The notes beneath the pieces are model-generated. The model worked only from the letters and a program-made list of their open reading frames with translations, was not told the DNA's origin and made no database searches. A stretch of DNA of 44,086 nucleotides. It comes from Spirochaetales bacterium (GTDB lineage: Bacteria > Spirochaetota > Spirochaetia > DSM-27196 > SKKC01). A program made the position numbers and the translations under genes. Where the stretch lies: NCBI GenBank assembly GCA_007135605.1, contig SLIN01000043.1, positions 1 to 44,086 of the forward strand. The letters run 5' to 3'. This document shows, piece after piece, positions 31,188 to 38,069 of the stretch. The first letter of the stretch is position 1. Every line of letters begins with the position of its first letter.

Positions 31188-31291
31188 TGGCCGCTCTCCT
31201 GAAGTCGGGAGACACCGTCGTCATTCCCGGATACCAACGGGAGGGCACGTTGCAGCGACCCACAGCGACATACCTGGAAGCTCGCGCATAG
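31187..31291 (+). CDS. Possible 34-residue micro-ORF coupled to the bactofilin
   Basis: A GTG at 31187-31189 overlaps the bactofilin stop (TAGTG) and opens a 34-codon frame (V-A-A-L-L-K-S-G-D-T-V-V-I-P-G-Y and on), with GGAGGGG at 31178-31184 just upstream. The overlap and ribosome site support translation, but the short length and lack of any family match keep this tentative. It ends 8 bases before a strong hairpin. Confidence 0.3.
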   Translation: MAALLKSGDTVVIPGYQREGTLQRPTATYLEARA

Positions 31292-31298
31292 TGCGGAG

Positions 31299-31349
31299 CG
31301 GTTTCGGGGGTTGCCGCATCTGACGGACGGAGACACGGCAACGAAACCG
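31299..31349 (+). terminator. Long bulged hairpin upstream of the rho promoter
   Basis: CGGTTTC (31299-31305) pairs with GAAACCG (31343-31349), and GTTGCCG (31310-31316) with CGGCAAC (31336-31342), giving 14 perfect pairs with a GGGG bulge and a 19-base loop. It lies between the bactofilin operon and the rho promoter. There is no T-run, so it is either a Rho-type/structural end of transcript or a regulatory element. Confidence 0.5.
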
Positions 31350-31358
31350 GCGGTGTAG

Positions 31359-31387
31359 TTGACAGACGCTCCGCTTAGAGCTATGAT
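31359..31387 (+). promoter_or_regulatory. rho promoter, TTGACA-17-TATGAT
   Basis: A near-consensus promoter: TTGACA at 31359-31364 and TATGAT at 31382-31387 with a 17-bp spacer. The predicted start near 31394 leaves a leader of about 235 bases before the rho ATG. Confidence 0.75.
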
Positions 31388-31627
31388 TTTGTCAGGTCTT
31401 GAGTGGAGGTTCCGCCTCCCGCTTGAGCTCAGTCAAGCCTTTGCGGCGGCTCCCTGCGAACATCGTGGATTTCACATAACGGTATATAAAAACGGGGCTA
31501 CGCTATAGCGTTCCCTGCGCAGGGTGATCACAAACGAGAGCATTTCCCGATAGAAGTAATTACCCGGCTACGAGCAAGCATGAACCGAACCCAAATCGAT
31601 GACAATGCAGAACACCTGGAGTGTTGA
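31388..31627 (+). promoter_or_regulatory. Structured 5' leader of rho
   Basis: The leader can fold at several places. AGG-t-CTTGA (31394-31402) pairs with TCAAGCCT (31433-31440), enclosing the hairpin GGAGG-ttccg-CCTCC (31405-31419). Further on are the palindromes CGCTATAGCG (31501-31510) and CCCTGCGCAGGG (31513-31524); CCCTGCG also occurs at 31452-31458, so alternative pairings are possible. A 15-codon frame ends right at the rho start. Rho is autoregulated through its leader in E. coli; a similar role is inferred here. The rest of the 440-base gap from 31188 is covered by the preceding entries. Confidence 0.5.
31580..31627 (+). CDS. Possible rho leader peptide
   Basis: ATG at 31580 opens a 15-codon frame, MNRTQIDDNAEHLEC, whose TGA stop (31625-31627) directly abuts the rho ATG at 31628. 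There is only a weak ribosome site. The stop-start contact is what a translationally coupled leader peptide would show, but chance is possible for such a short frame. Confidence 0.3.
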   Translation: MNRTQIDDNAEHLEC

Positions 31628-33358
31628 ATGGCATCAATGCGAATAAGACGAAATGCACACGACGGTTCCGATGGGAGTGTTCCCTCGGACGACACACAGC
31701 ATGAGTTCGAAATGACCACCGAAGGTGGAAGTGACGAAACGACCGACTCCGACGAGCACGATTCCTCCAAGAGTCGAGCGACCGTTCGGAAGAAGCGGGT
31801 GCGCGCCACGAAGTCGAAAGATGACTCCGACTCGGACAATGGGGGCGCAAGCGACAACGACGAGGGACGGGAACGAGCATCGGAGAGCTCACCCGAGGCC
31901 GGAACGAACGGAGACGGCGAGGAGCGCCGCAGCGGAAACCGAAGTCGGTCCGGGCGACGGAGAGGTGGACGCAATTCGAGCGGTGGAGGCAATAACGGAG
32001 GTGGCGTTCCCACACCGACAAGTCCCCCGCCCACGTTGAACACCGGCGATTACCGCACTGCTACCGACTGGGAGTACGACGGCAAGGCGCTGTCGATAAA
32101 CGACCTCATCTGGATGAATCTCAAGGATTTGCGCAGTTTCGGTGCCAAGTTCGGTATTAGCCACGACAACCTGATTTCCATGAAGAAGCAGGAAGTTGTG
32201 TTCGCCATTCTGAAAGCGCATACCGAACGGAACGGTAACGTATACGCGTACGGTTCGCTGGAAATCCTCCCGGACGGATACGGCTTCCTGCGAAGTCCGC
32301 AGAACTCGTACCTGTCCGGTCCGGACGATATATATATTTCGCCGTCACAGATCCGTTTGTTCAACCTGAAGACCGGCGATACGGTCTACGGGCAGATTCG
32401 CCCCCCGAAGGAGGGAGAGCGATTCTTCGCGATGCTTCGCGTCGAGACCGTCAACTTTGACAACCCGAGTGTCGCGCAATCTCGAATCCCTTTCGATAAC
32501 CTCACGCCGCTCTATCCGGATATTCGACTTAACATGGAGACGGCGAAAGGTGACGCTGCGACCCGCATGATCAACCTCTTCTGCCCCATCGGCAAGGGGC
32601 AGCGCGGCCTGATCGTCAGCCCGCCTCGTACGGGAAAGACGGTGTTGCTGCAGAAGATAGCCAACGCTATTACGGAGAATCATCCCGAGGTGTATATGAT
32701 CGTTCTGCTCATCGATGAACGACCGGAAGAGGTCACCGATATGCAGCGGAACGTGAAAGCGGAAGTAGTTGCCTCGACGTTCGACGAGCAGGCTACCCGC
32801 CATGTTCAGGTCGCCGAGATGGTGCTCGAAAAGGCCCGGCGGCTGGTTGAACACAAGAAAGATGTGGTTATTCTGCTCGACTCGATCACTCGACTCGCGC
32901 GCGCCTACAATCAGACCGTACCGACGAGCGGCAAGATCCTCTCCGGTGGTGTCGACTCGAACGCCCTTCACAAGCCGAAACGCTTCTTCGGCGCTGCTCG
33001 GAATATTGAGGATGGCGGTAGTCTCACCGTCGTTGCGACCGCGCTGATTGAGACCGGCAGCCGCATGGATGAAGTCATCTTCGAGGAGTTTAAAGGCACC
33101 GGCAATATGGAGATTATCCTCGATCGCCGGCTGGCCGATCGGCGCCTCTTCCCGGCGATCAATATCAAGCGCTCCGGAACACGAAAGGAAGATCTGCTCC
33201 TGACCGAGGAGGAGCTGAACAAGATGTGGGTCCTGCGGAAGGTGATCAACCCCATGGACGACGTAGAGATCATCGAGCTGCTTGTTGACAGGCTTCGGAA
33301 GACCAAGAACAATGACGCGTTCCTCAGATCCATGAATACCTCGACGGTCGGCGAGTAG
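31628..33358 (+). CDS. rho: Transcription termination factor Rho with disordered N-terminal extension
   Basis: A 576-residue Rho. The first 145 or so residues are low complexity, first acidic (Asp/Ser/Glu) then Arg/Gly/Asn rich, as in some bacterial Rho proteins where the insert aids RNA binding or phase separation. The Rho N-terminal and RNA-binding domains follow ([12 protein letters not shown] near 157; [15 protein letters not shown] near 202). The ATPase has Walker A P-P-R-T-G-K-T near 334 and Walker B V-V-I-L-L-D-S near 414. The usual K-A before G-K-T is R-T. It is a hexameric RNA helicase. TGGAG 6 bases before the ATG sets the start. rpmE2 follows 26 bases later. Confidence 0.96.
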   Translation: MASMRIRRNAHDGSDGSVPSDDTQHEFEMTTEGGSDETTDSDEHDSSKSRATVRKKRVRATKSKDDSDSDNGGASDNDEGRERASESSPEAGTNGDGEERRSGNRSRSGRRRGGRNSSGGGNNGGGVPTPTSPPPTLNTGDYRTATDWEYDGKALSINDLIWMNLKDLRSFGAKFGISHDNLISMKKQEVVFAILKAHTERNGNVYAYGSLEILPDGYGFLRSPQNSYLSGPDDIYISPSQIRLFNLKTGDTVYGQIRPPKEGERFFAMLRVETVNFDNPSVAQSRIPFDNLTPLYPDIRLNMETAKGDAATRMINLFCPIGKGQRGLIVSPPRTGKTVLLQKIANAITENHPEVYMIVLLIDERPEEVTDMQRNVKAEVVASTFDEQATRHVQVAEMVLEKARRLVEHKKDVVILLDSITRLARAYNQTVPTSGKILSGGVDSNALHKPKRFFGAARNIEDGGSLTVVATALIETGSRMDEVIFEEFKGTGNMEIILDRRLADRRLFPAINIKRSGTRKEDLLLTEEELNKMWVLRKVINPMDDVEIIELLVDRLRKTKNNDAFLRSMNTSTVGE

Positions 33359-33384
33359 GATCGGACGTTTAAGGAGACAGCATC

Positions 33385-33633
33385 GTGAAAAAAGGAATAC
33401 ATCCCGAGTATCGACCGGTGGTTTTCAAGGACAGCTCCACCGGAACCATGTTTCTCACCCGCTCGACGGTGGAAACAAGCGAGACGGTCCAGTACGAGGA
33501 CGGGAATGAATACCCGCTCTTTACCGTGGAAATCTCGAGCGCCTCACACCCGTTTTACACCGGGAAACAGCAGCTGGTAGATACTACCGGTCGCGTGGAA
33601 CGCTTCAAGAAGCGCTACAATATCAAGAATTGA
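33385..33633 (+). CDS. rpmE2: Large ribosomal subunit protein bL31, type B (zinc-free)
   Basis: An 82-residue L31 beginning [20 protein letters not shown] and ending [12 protein letters not shown] then [10 protein letters not shown]. There is no C-x-x-C zinc motif, so it is the type B paralogue that other bacteria use when zinc is scarce. Whether a zinc-binding type A copy exists elsewhere cannot be seen. GTG start with AAGGAG 8 bases upstream. The rho-rpmE order is common in bacteria. Its stop overlaps the convergent lnt stop by 11 bases. Confidence 0.93.
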   Translation: MKKGIHPEYRPVVFKDSSTGTMFLTRSTVETSETVQYEDGNEYPLFTVEISSASHPFYTGKQQLVDTTGRVERFKKRYNIKN

Positions 33634-35329
33634 TCCGGCGCGAATCGCGATACGCAACAGCCGCGACCGCCGCAGCGGTTGCGACGATCATTATCCAGGC
33701 AAACAGATCGCCGATGCGGTGATAGACTGTTAACGGTTCGTCAGCGTAGATCGGTACTTCCACCGACAGCGAAGCGGCCTCGAACATCGGTAGCGAGGCC
33801 GTTTGCGCCCCGGTGCGGTCGACGACTCCCGTCAGCCCGGAGTTCGTAGAGCGTATGAGTGCCCGGCGAGCTTCGATCCCGCGGAAACGCGCTGCGACGA
33901 AGTGCTGGTATTGGGCGGAGTTCGTCTCCGACCAGGCGTTGTTGGTCAGATTTACGAATACATCGGCCCCGGCATGAGTCATTTCGCGCACAATCGGGGC
34001 GAAGGCATCCTCAAAACAGATCGGCGCCGCACCGGCCACCGTACCGTTACGGGCCGGTAGCTCGAATACCGTTTGTTCGCTCCCCATTGCCCATACTGCC
34101 TGCAGCCCGACAACCTCCCTGAAGAAGCGGCGCACGAATGGAAGCTCCCAGAACGGAATATGCTCGGCGAACGGAACGAGCTGCTGCTTCCCGTATCGTT
34201 GGAGTATCTCTCCGGTACCGGGTTCGATCAGCAAGGCAGCATTCCACGCCTCGCCGCTTTCGCGATCGATCACGTACGGACTGCCGGTCATAAGCGGTAT
34301 CTCGAGATCGGCTATGAAGTCGGTAAGCGGATAGTTTGCGGGAGTCCGGCTGTAGTACCCCTCCTGATACTCTGCATACGGAAGAGAGAGCGAATTTTCG
34401 CTCCAGACGAGCAGGTCGTGTTCGTTACGCTCGAGTCCGTCCAGCGATAGACTCTGCAGCTGCTGAACGGTATGCCCGAGATTGCCGGGTGCCCATGAGT
34501 CGGTGTTCTGCTGTACGAGAAGCGCTCGCAGAGTATCGGTGGGCTCTCTCGATTCATTCAGCCGCTGCCGGCCGTAGGCGAAGGCGACGACGAAGAGCCC
34601 GGCGGCGACAACGAGGTGGGCGACCGCCGGTGCGGTAGCGTGCGTTCGGAGCAAGCGGGTTGCCCGGCGCGGGAGCGTGCCGGTTGCCGCGATGGATCGC
34701 TCCTGCGGCTCGAAGTGCCATGCGGCGCCGACGGTTCGGCCGGAGAGAAGCGGTTTCTCCCGGAGGTCGCCGACCCACAATTCCGCCAGGGCGGCGTTCG
34801 CGTAGACCACGAGGAAGGTCAGTCCGTATACACCGGTGACATCGGCGATTTGCATCGCCGGAAGAACGTCGCCGAATGAATAGGCGGCGAGACCCCACGG
34901 ATATCCGAGATAGCCTATGCTCTTCAATAGCTCGTAGCCGGTCCACGCGGCGGTGAAAGCAAGCGGACGGATGTGGCGGGGCAAGCGGAGAATGGTATAC
35001 AATACCGCGGCGAGAAGAGCATTATATCCGATATAGCCGACGGTAGGCCCGCCGAGAGTCCAGGCGGAGAATTCCCCGAAATTCGCGAGCCAGTAGTTGG
35101 AGAGCATGGTCGAGATTGCGCCGAATACCGCCCCGGCACGTATGGCGGAGCGCATGTCGGCGGCGAAGAGAAACGCCGCATAGAGCGGTATGAGACTTAC
35201 GATGCCGATGACGGGGCTGCCGTACGGAAGGAATTCGTTTGGAAGCGCCGCGGAATAGGTCACCGCAGAAAGAAGTGCGAGCGTGGGTGCCCTCATACGC
35301 ATACAAATGATATACTGCTTTTCCGGCAT
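33623..35329 (-). CDS. lnt: Apolipoprotein N-acyltransferase (second copy)
   Basis: A 568-residue Lnt homologue with membrane helices in residues about 14-255, a periplasmic nitrilase domain and a final helix near 540-560. The triad is intact: Glu311 in L-L-V-W-S-E-N, Lys381 in Y-G-K-Q-Q-L-V-P-F and Cys438 in A-P-I-C-F-E-D. So both copies in this window look active; they may act on different lipoproteins or use different acyl donors. The ATG at 35329 is uncertain because ATGs at codons 10 and 12 are also possible and no ribosome site is seen; a minus-strand TATATT at 35351-35346 is a good -10 for the first. It is convergent with rpmE2 and divergent from the galactokinase-like gene. Confidence 0.88.
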   Translation of the reverse strand: MPEKQYIICMRMRAPTLALLSAVTYSAALPNEFLPYGSPVIGIVSLIPLYAAFLFAADMRSAIRAGAVFGAISTMLSNYWLANFGEFSAWTLGGPTVGYIGYNALLAAVLYTILRLPRHIRPLAFTAAWTGYELLKSIGYLGYPWGLAAYSFGDVLPAMQIADVTGVYGLTFLVVYANAALAELWVGDLREKPLLSGRTVGAAWHFEPQERSIAATGTLPRRATRLLRTHATAPAVAHLVVAAGLFVVAFAYGRQRLNESREPTDTLRALLVQQNTDSWAPGNLGHTVQQLQSLSLDGLERNEHDLLVWSENSLSLPYAEYQEGYYSRTPANYPLTDFIADLEIPLMTGSPYVIDRESGEAWNAALLIEPGTGEILQRYGKQQLVPFAEHIPFWELPFVRRFFREVVGLQAVWAMGSEQTVFELPARNGTVAGAAPICFEDAFAPIVREMTHAGADVFVNLTNNAWSETNSAQYQHFVAARFRGIEARRALIRSTNSGLTGVVDRTGAQTASLPMFEAASLSVEVPIYADEPLTVYHRIGDLFAWIMIVATAAAVAAVAYRDSRRINS

Positions 35330-35364
35330 TCAGCAACGGTAGCCGAATATAGTCTACTATGAGA

Positions 35365-35378
35365 GTCACTTCAGTGAC
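35365..35378. promoter_or_regulatory. Inverted repeat in the lnt / galactokinase-like divergent region
   Basis: GTCACT-tc-AGTGAC is a perfect 6-bp inverted repeat with a 2-base centre. It lies between the minus-strand TATATT (35351-35346) and the GHMP-kinase start at 35410, where a dimeric repressor could bind. No matching regulator is known from the window. Confidence 0.35.
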
Positions 35379-35409
35379 GGAAGAATGTTTCATGTAGCAG
35401 GGGATGTTG

Positions 35410-36615
35410 ATGGCAGACAGCGACGTACGGATGTTACACAGCGCCGAATACAACGCTCCGCCGAAGGTCGTCGCCTTTGCTCCGGGCGTCGTACACCTTC
35501 TCGGCGAACACGTCGAACGCGCCGGTGTTCCGACTCTTTCGTTGGCGCTCAATCGGGGGGTTCATGTCGCCTTGAACCCTCGCCGCGACCTGAGTCTTCG
35601 CTTTTACGCTCCCGATTTCGGAGAACGGAAGCGTACCGGCGTGGCGAGCATTAAGCCTCGACGAGAAGATCGCTGGGCGAACGTACCGAAAGGTGTTATC
35701 GCGTACGCGCTCTCGCGCGGCCATCGTATGAAAGGGCTCGACATTACGATAATGGGCGACGTCCCGATAAGTCGCGGTCTGGCATCAAGCACAGCGGTAT
35801 GCGTCGCGATGGCGCTCGCTCTCGAATGTCTGCTCGATTTGCCGAGGGGTAGTATCGATGCGGTGCGCGCGGCGGAATATGCCGAAAGGGAATACGCGAG
35901 TATGCGTCCGAGCGAGGCGGACGCGGCAATCAGTTCGCTTGCCGATCCGGGCCCGGTCGTCATCTATCGACACGGCAGTCGAAGGATCGAGCCGGTCGGC
36001 CCCATCCCGAGTAGTGCGGTGCTGCTGCTCGTTGATTCGCGGGTTCCGCCCGAACCGGACGACGAGAAAGATTTCGGAGCGCGTGACAGTGTGCTGCTCG
36101 GTTGCGCGGATGTCGATCCCGACCGAGCGGTATCTTCCCCCGATAACGGCACGGACGGTCAGGAGAATGCCGGCGGAGGTAATCAGGTTCGCGACGTCAA
36201 GAACGACCTGAACGACCAGCTCGAACAGTTGCCGCCTCGTGAGCGGCGAACGTGCCTGCATGTGATGAACGAGGTGGAACGGGTCGAGCTTGCGAAGGAT
36301 GCGGTTCTGAAAGGAGATGCGAACGCCCTCGGCCGCCTGATCAGCCGGTCTCATGAGAATATCGGCGATCTGCTCGAGCTCAGTTGCCCGGAGCTCGACT
36401 GGCTTGCGAAGCATACCCGCGACATTCGGGGCGTGTACGGAAGTCGTCTCACCGGCCCCGGCCTCGGCGGATATCTTGCGACGCTGACCTCTCGCGAAGC
36501 TATGGAGGCGATCCGCGAGCGTCTGAACGATTACGAGCGGATTTTCGGGTTCGAAACGGACTGGATTGAAGTTGACAAAGGTTACCCCGCACAGGTTCAC
36601 GAAACGGCGAAATAG
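35410..36615 (+). CDS. Divergent galactokinase-like GHMP kinase
   Basis: A 401-residue GHMP kinase with the galactokinase layout: motif 1 APGVVHLLGEH at about 24-34, motif 2 GLASSTAVC (123-131) for ATP, the block R-R-T-C-L-H-V-M-N-E-V-E-R-V near 279, and motif 3 SRLTGPGLGGYL at 345-356. The sugar-recognition residues of true GalK (A-P-G-R-V-N-L-I-G-E-H-T-D-Y) are changed: R to V, N to H, and T-D-Y to V-E-R. The catalytic-Asp motif M-D-Q reads A-D-A, keeping D171. I infer a different sugar or small-molecule substrate. The ATG at 35410 has AGGGG 6 bases before it. surE follows 32 bases after the stop. Confidence 0.78.
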   Translation: MADSDVRMLHSAEYNAPPKVVAFAPGVVHLLGEHVERAGVPTLSLALNRGVHVALNPRRDLSLRFYAPDFGERKRTGVASIKPRREDRWANVPKGVIAYALSRGHRMKGLDITIMGDVPISRGLASSTAVCVAMALALECLLDLPRGSIDAVRAAEYAEREYASMRPSEADAAISSLADPGPVVIYRHGSRRIEPVGPIPSSAVLLLVDSRVPPEPDDEKDFGARDSVLLGCADVDPDRAVSSPDNGTDGQENAGGGNQVRDVKNDLNDQLEQLPPRERRTCLHVMNEVERVELAKDAVLKGDANALGRLISRSHENIGDLLELSCPELDWLAKHTRDIRGVYGSRLTGPGLGGYLATLTSREAMEAIRERLNDYERIFGFETDWIEVDKGYPAQVHETAK

Positions 36616-36624
36616 CGATACAGT
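36596..36624 (+). promoter_or_regulatory. Candidate surE promoter
   Basis: TTCACG (36596-36601) and TACAGT (36619-36624) are 17 bp apart, overlapping the end of the kinase gene and 23 bases before the surE ATG. The match is moderate; read-through from upstream is as likely. Confidence 0.3.
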
Positions 36625-36647
36625 ATGCTCTGGCTGGGTAGGGGAGC

Positions 36648-37391
36648 ATGAATATTCTGATCACCAACGACGACGGGATCGAGAGTCCGGGTCTGCAGGC
36701 CCTCGTCGAAGCGCTCTCGTCGGACCACCATGTAGATGTCATCGCACCCGATGGGGAGCGCAGCGGCATGTCGCACTACCTCACGATGAAGGGTGCGATT
36801 CGCTGCCGCAGGATCGACGGCCGCGGTTATGTGATCAGCGGCTCACCCGCCGATTGTGTAATACTCGGCGTGCTCGGCGTACTCGATTCCAAGCCGGATG
36901 TCGTGCTTTCGGGCATTAATCTGGGCGCAAATCTCGGAACCGATGTCGTGTATTCCGGTACGGCAGCCGCGGCTCGTCAGGCCGCGTTCATGGGTATTCC
37001 CGGAATCGCCGTAAGCTTGACCGATGCCGAACCTCCGTGCAATTTCTCTCCGCTCGTACGCTTCGTCTCACAGAGGCTCCACGAGCTGGTCCGCCTGTGG
37101 GATCGCGAGCATTTCATCAACATAAATGCACCGAACCGCGAAGGCGAGGAGTTGCCGGTCGTTCTTACACGATTGTGCCGGAGGCACTATGGGAATCGAC
37201 TTCGCAACCATGCGGGCCGGAATGGCGAGATGTATTACTATCTCGACGGTGCTCCAACCAATAACGGGGTAGTTCCAGGCACCGACTGGGCTGCGGTCGA
37301 AGCAGGCTATATTTCGCTGTCGCCGGTCTCGATACACCCGGTTGAGTATACCGATGTCGGCGACTATCGGGAGGCCGAGTTTCTGGTCTGA
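36648..37391 (+). CDS. surE: 5'-nucleotidase / survival protein SurE
   Basis: A 247-residue SurE beginning MNILITNDDGIESPGLQAL. The metal-binding D8-D9 in N-D-D-G, the serine in R-S-G-M-S near 38-42, and the asparagine of S-G-I-N-L-G-A-N-L-G near 92 are all present. SurE dephosphorylates nucleoside monophosphates and other phosphate esters. GGGGAG precedes the ATG. It precedes a TPR gene by a few bases and follows the GHMP kinase. Confidence 0.94.
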   Translation: MNILITNDDGIESPGLQALVEALSSDHHVDVIAPDGERSGMSHYLTMKGAIRCRRIDGRGYVISGSPADCVILGVLGVLDSKPDVVLSGINLGANLGTDVVYSGTAAAARQAAFMGIPGIAVSLTDAEPPCNFSPLVRFVSQRLHELVRLWDREHFININAPNREGEELPVVLTRLCRRHYGNRLRNHAGRNGEMYYYLDGAPTNNGVVPGTDWAAVEAGYISLSPVSIHPVEYTDVGDYREAEFLV

Positions 37392-37406
37392 CGGAGGGTG
37401 ACAGGA

Positions 37407-38069
37407 GTGGACGAAGCGATCCGCCTGTACGAAGAGGGTAAGTACGAGGAAGCACTCGATGCCCTTTTGAATCTGGACGTTGACTCCGACCGGTACTCGG
37501 AGCTCTCATACTATCTCGGCCTCTGTTATACCCAGCTCGAACAGTACGACGAGGCGTTACTCTATCTCGAGCAGGTGGTGACCGCCGAGGTTTCCTTTGC
37601 GAAGATCTACCAGAGTCGCATGATACTCGGGTACATATACGCGATAACGGGTCGGTACCGTCTCGCGGAGTTCGAGTTCGCACGTCTGCTCGAGGATGGG
37701 TACGAGTCACCCAAGGTCTACTGCGCTCTCGCGTACAACCAGTATCATCAGAACAACATCGCCGCGGCGGTCACAAATCTTCAGAAAGCGTTGCAACTCG
37801 AGCCGAAGAATCCGACTGCGTTGAACAATCTTGGATTCGTGCTCGCCGAGAAAGGGGCGAAGCCGGCGCTTGCCGTTCGGTACTGCAAGGATGCCCTGTC
37901 TGCGAACCCGGAAAGTGCAACCTATCTCGACAGTCTGGGATGGGCCCTCCACAAGGCGGGTAACACCGATCAGGCGCAGAAAGTGCTGCGGCGTGCTCTC
38001 GAGCTCCGCCCCGAGGATCAGGAGATCCGTGAGCACCTCAGCGTGGTTACCCGCGAGGAGGCAGTGTAA
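37407..38069 (+). CDS. Cytoplasmic TPR-repeat protein
   Basis: A 220-residue all-helical protein with about five or six tetratricopeptide repeats; clear ones include Y-E-E-G-K-Y-E-E-A-L-D-A-L near the start, L-G-L-C-Y-T-Q-L-E-Q-Y-D-E-A-L-L-Y-L, and A-L-N-N-L-G-F-V-L-A-E-K-G. No signal peptide, so a cytoplasmic scaffold is likely. GTG at 37407 is preferred as GGAGG lies 9 bases before it; GTG at 37398 is the alternative but too close to that site. Its stop overlaps the next gene's ATG (TAATG), so it is probably made together with the secreted TPR/NHL protein. Function unknown. Confidence 0.85.
   Translation: MDEAIRLYEEGKYEEALDALLNLDVDSDRYSELSYYLGLCYTQLEQYDEALLYLEQVVTAEVSFAKIYQSRMILGYIYAITGRYRLAEFEFARLLEDGYESPKVYCALAYNQYHQNNIAAAVTNLQKALQLEPKNPTALNNLGFVLAEKGAKPALAVRYCKDALSANPESATYLDSLGWALHKAGNTDQAQKVLRRALELRPEDQEIREHLSVVTREEAV

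Noticed and set aside
31388-31480. Signal-recognition-particle RNA or 6S RNA in the rho leader
   Set aside because: GTCAGGTC and GCGGCGGC resemble short pieces of those RNAs, but the GGAA tetraloop stem of SRP RNA and the long closing stem of 6S RNA are absent, and the region is too short.
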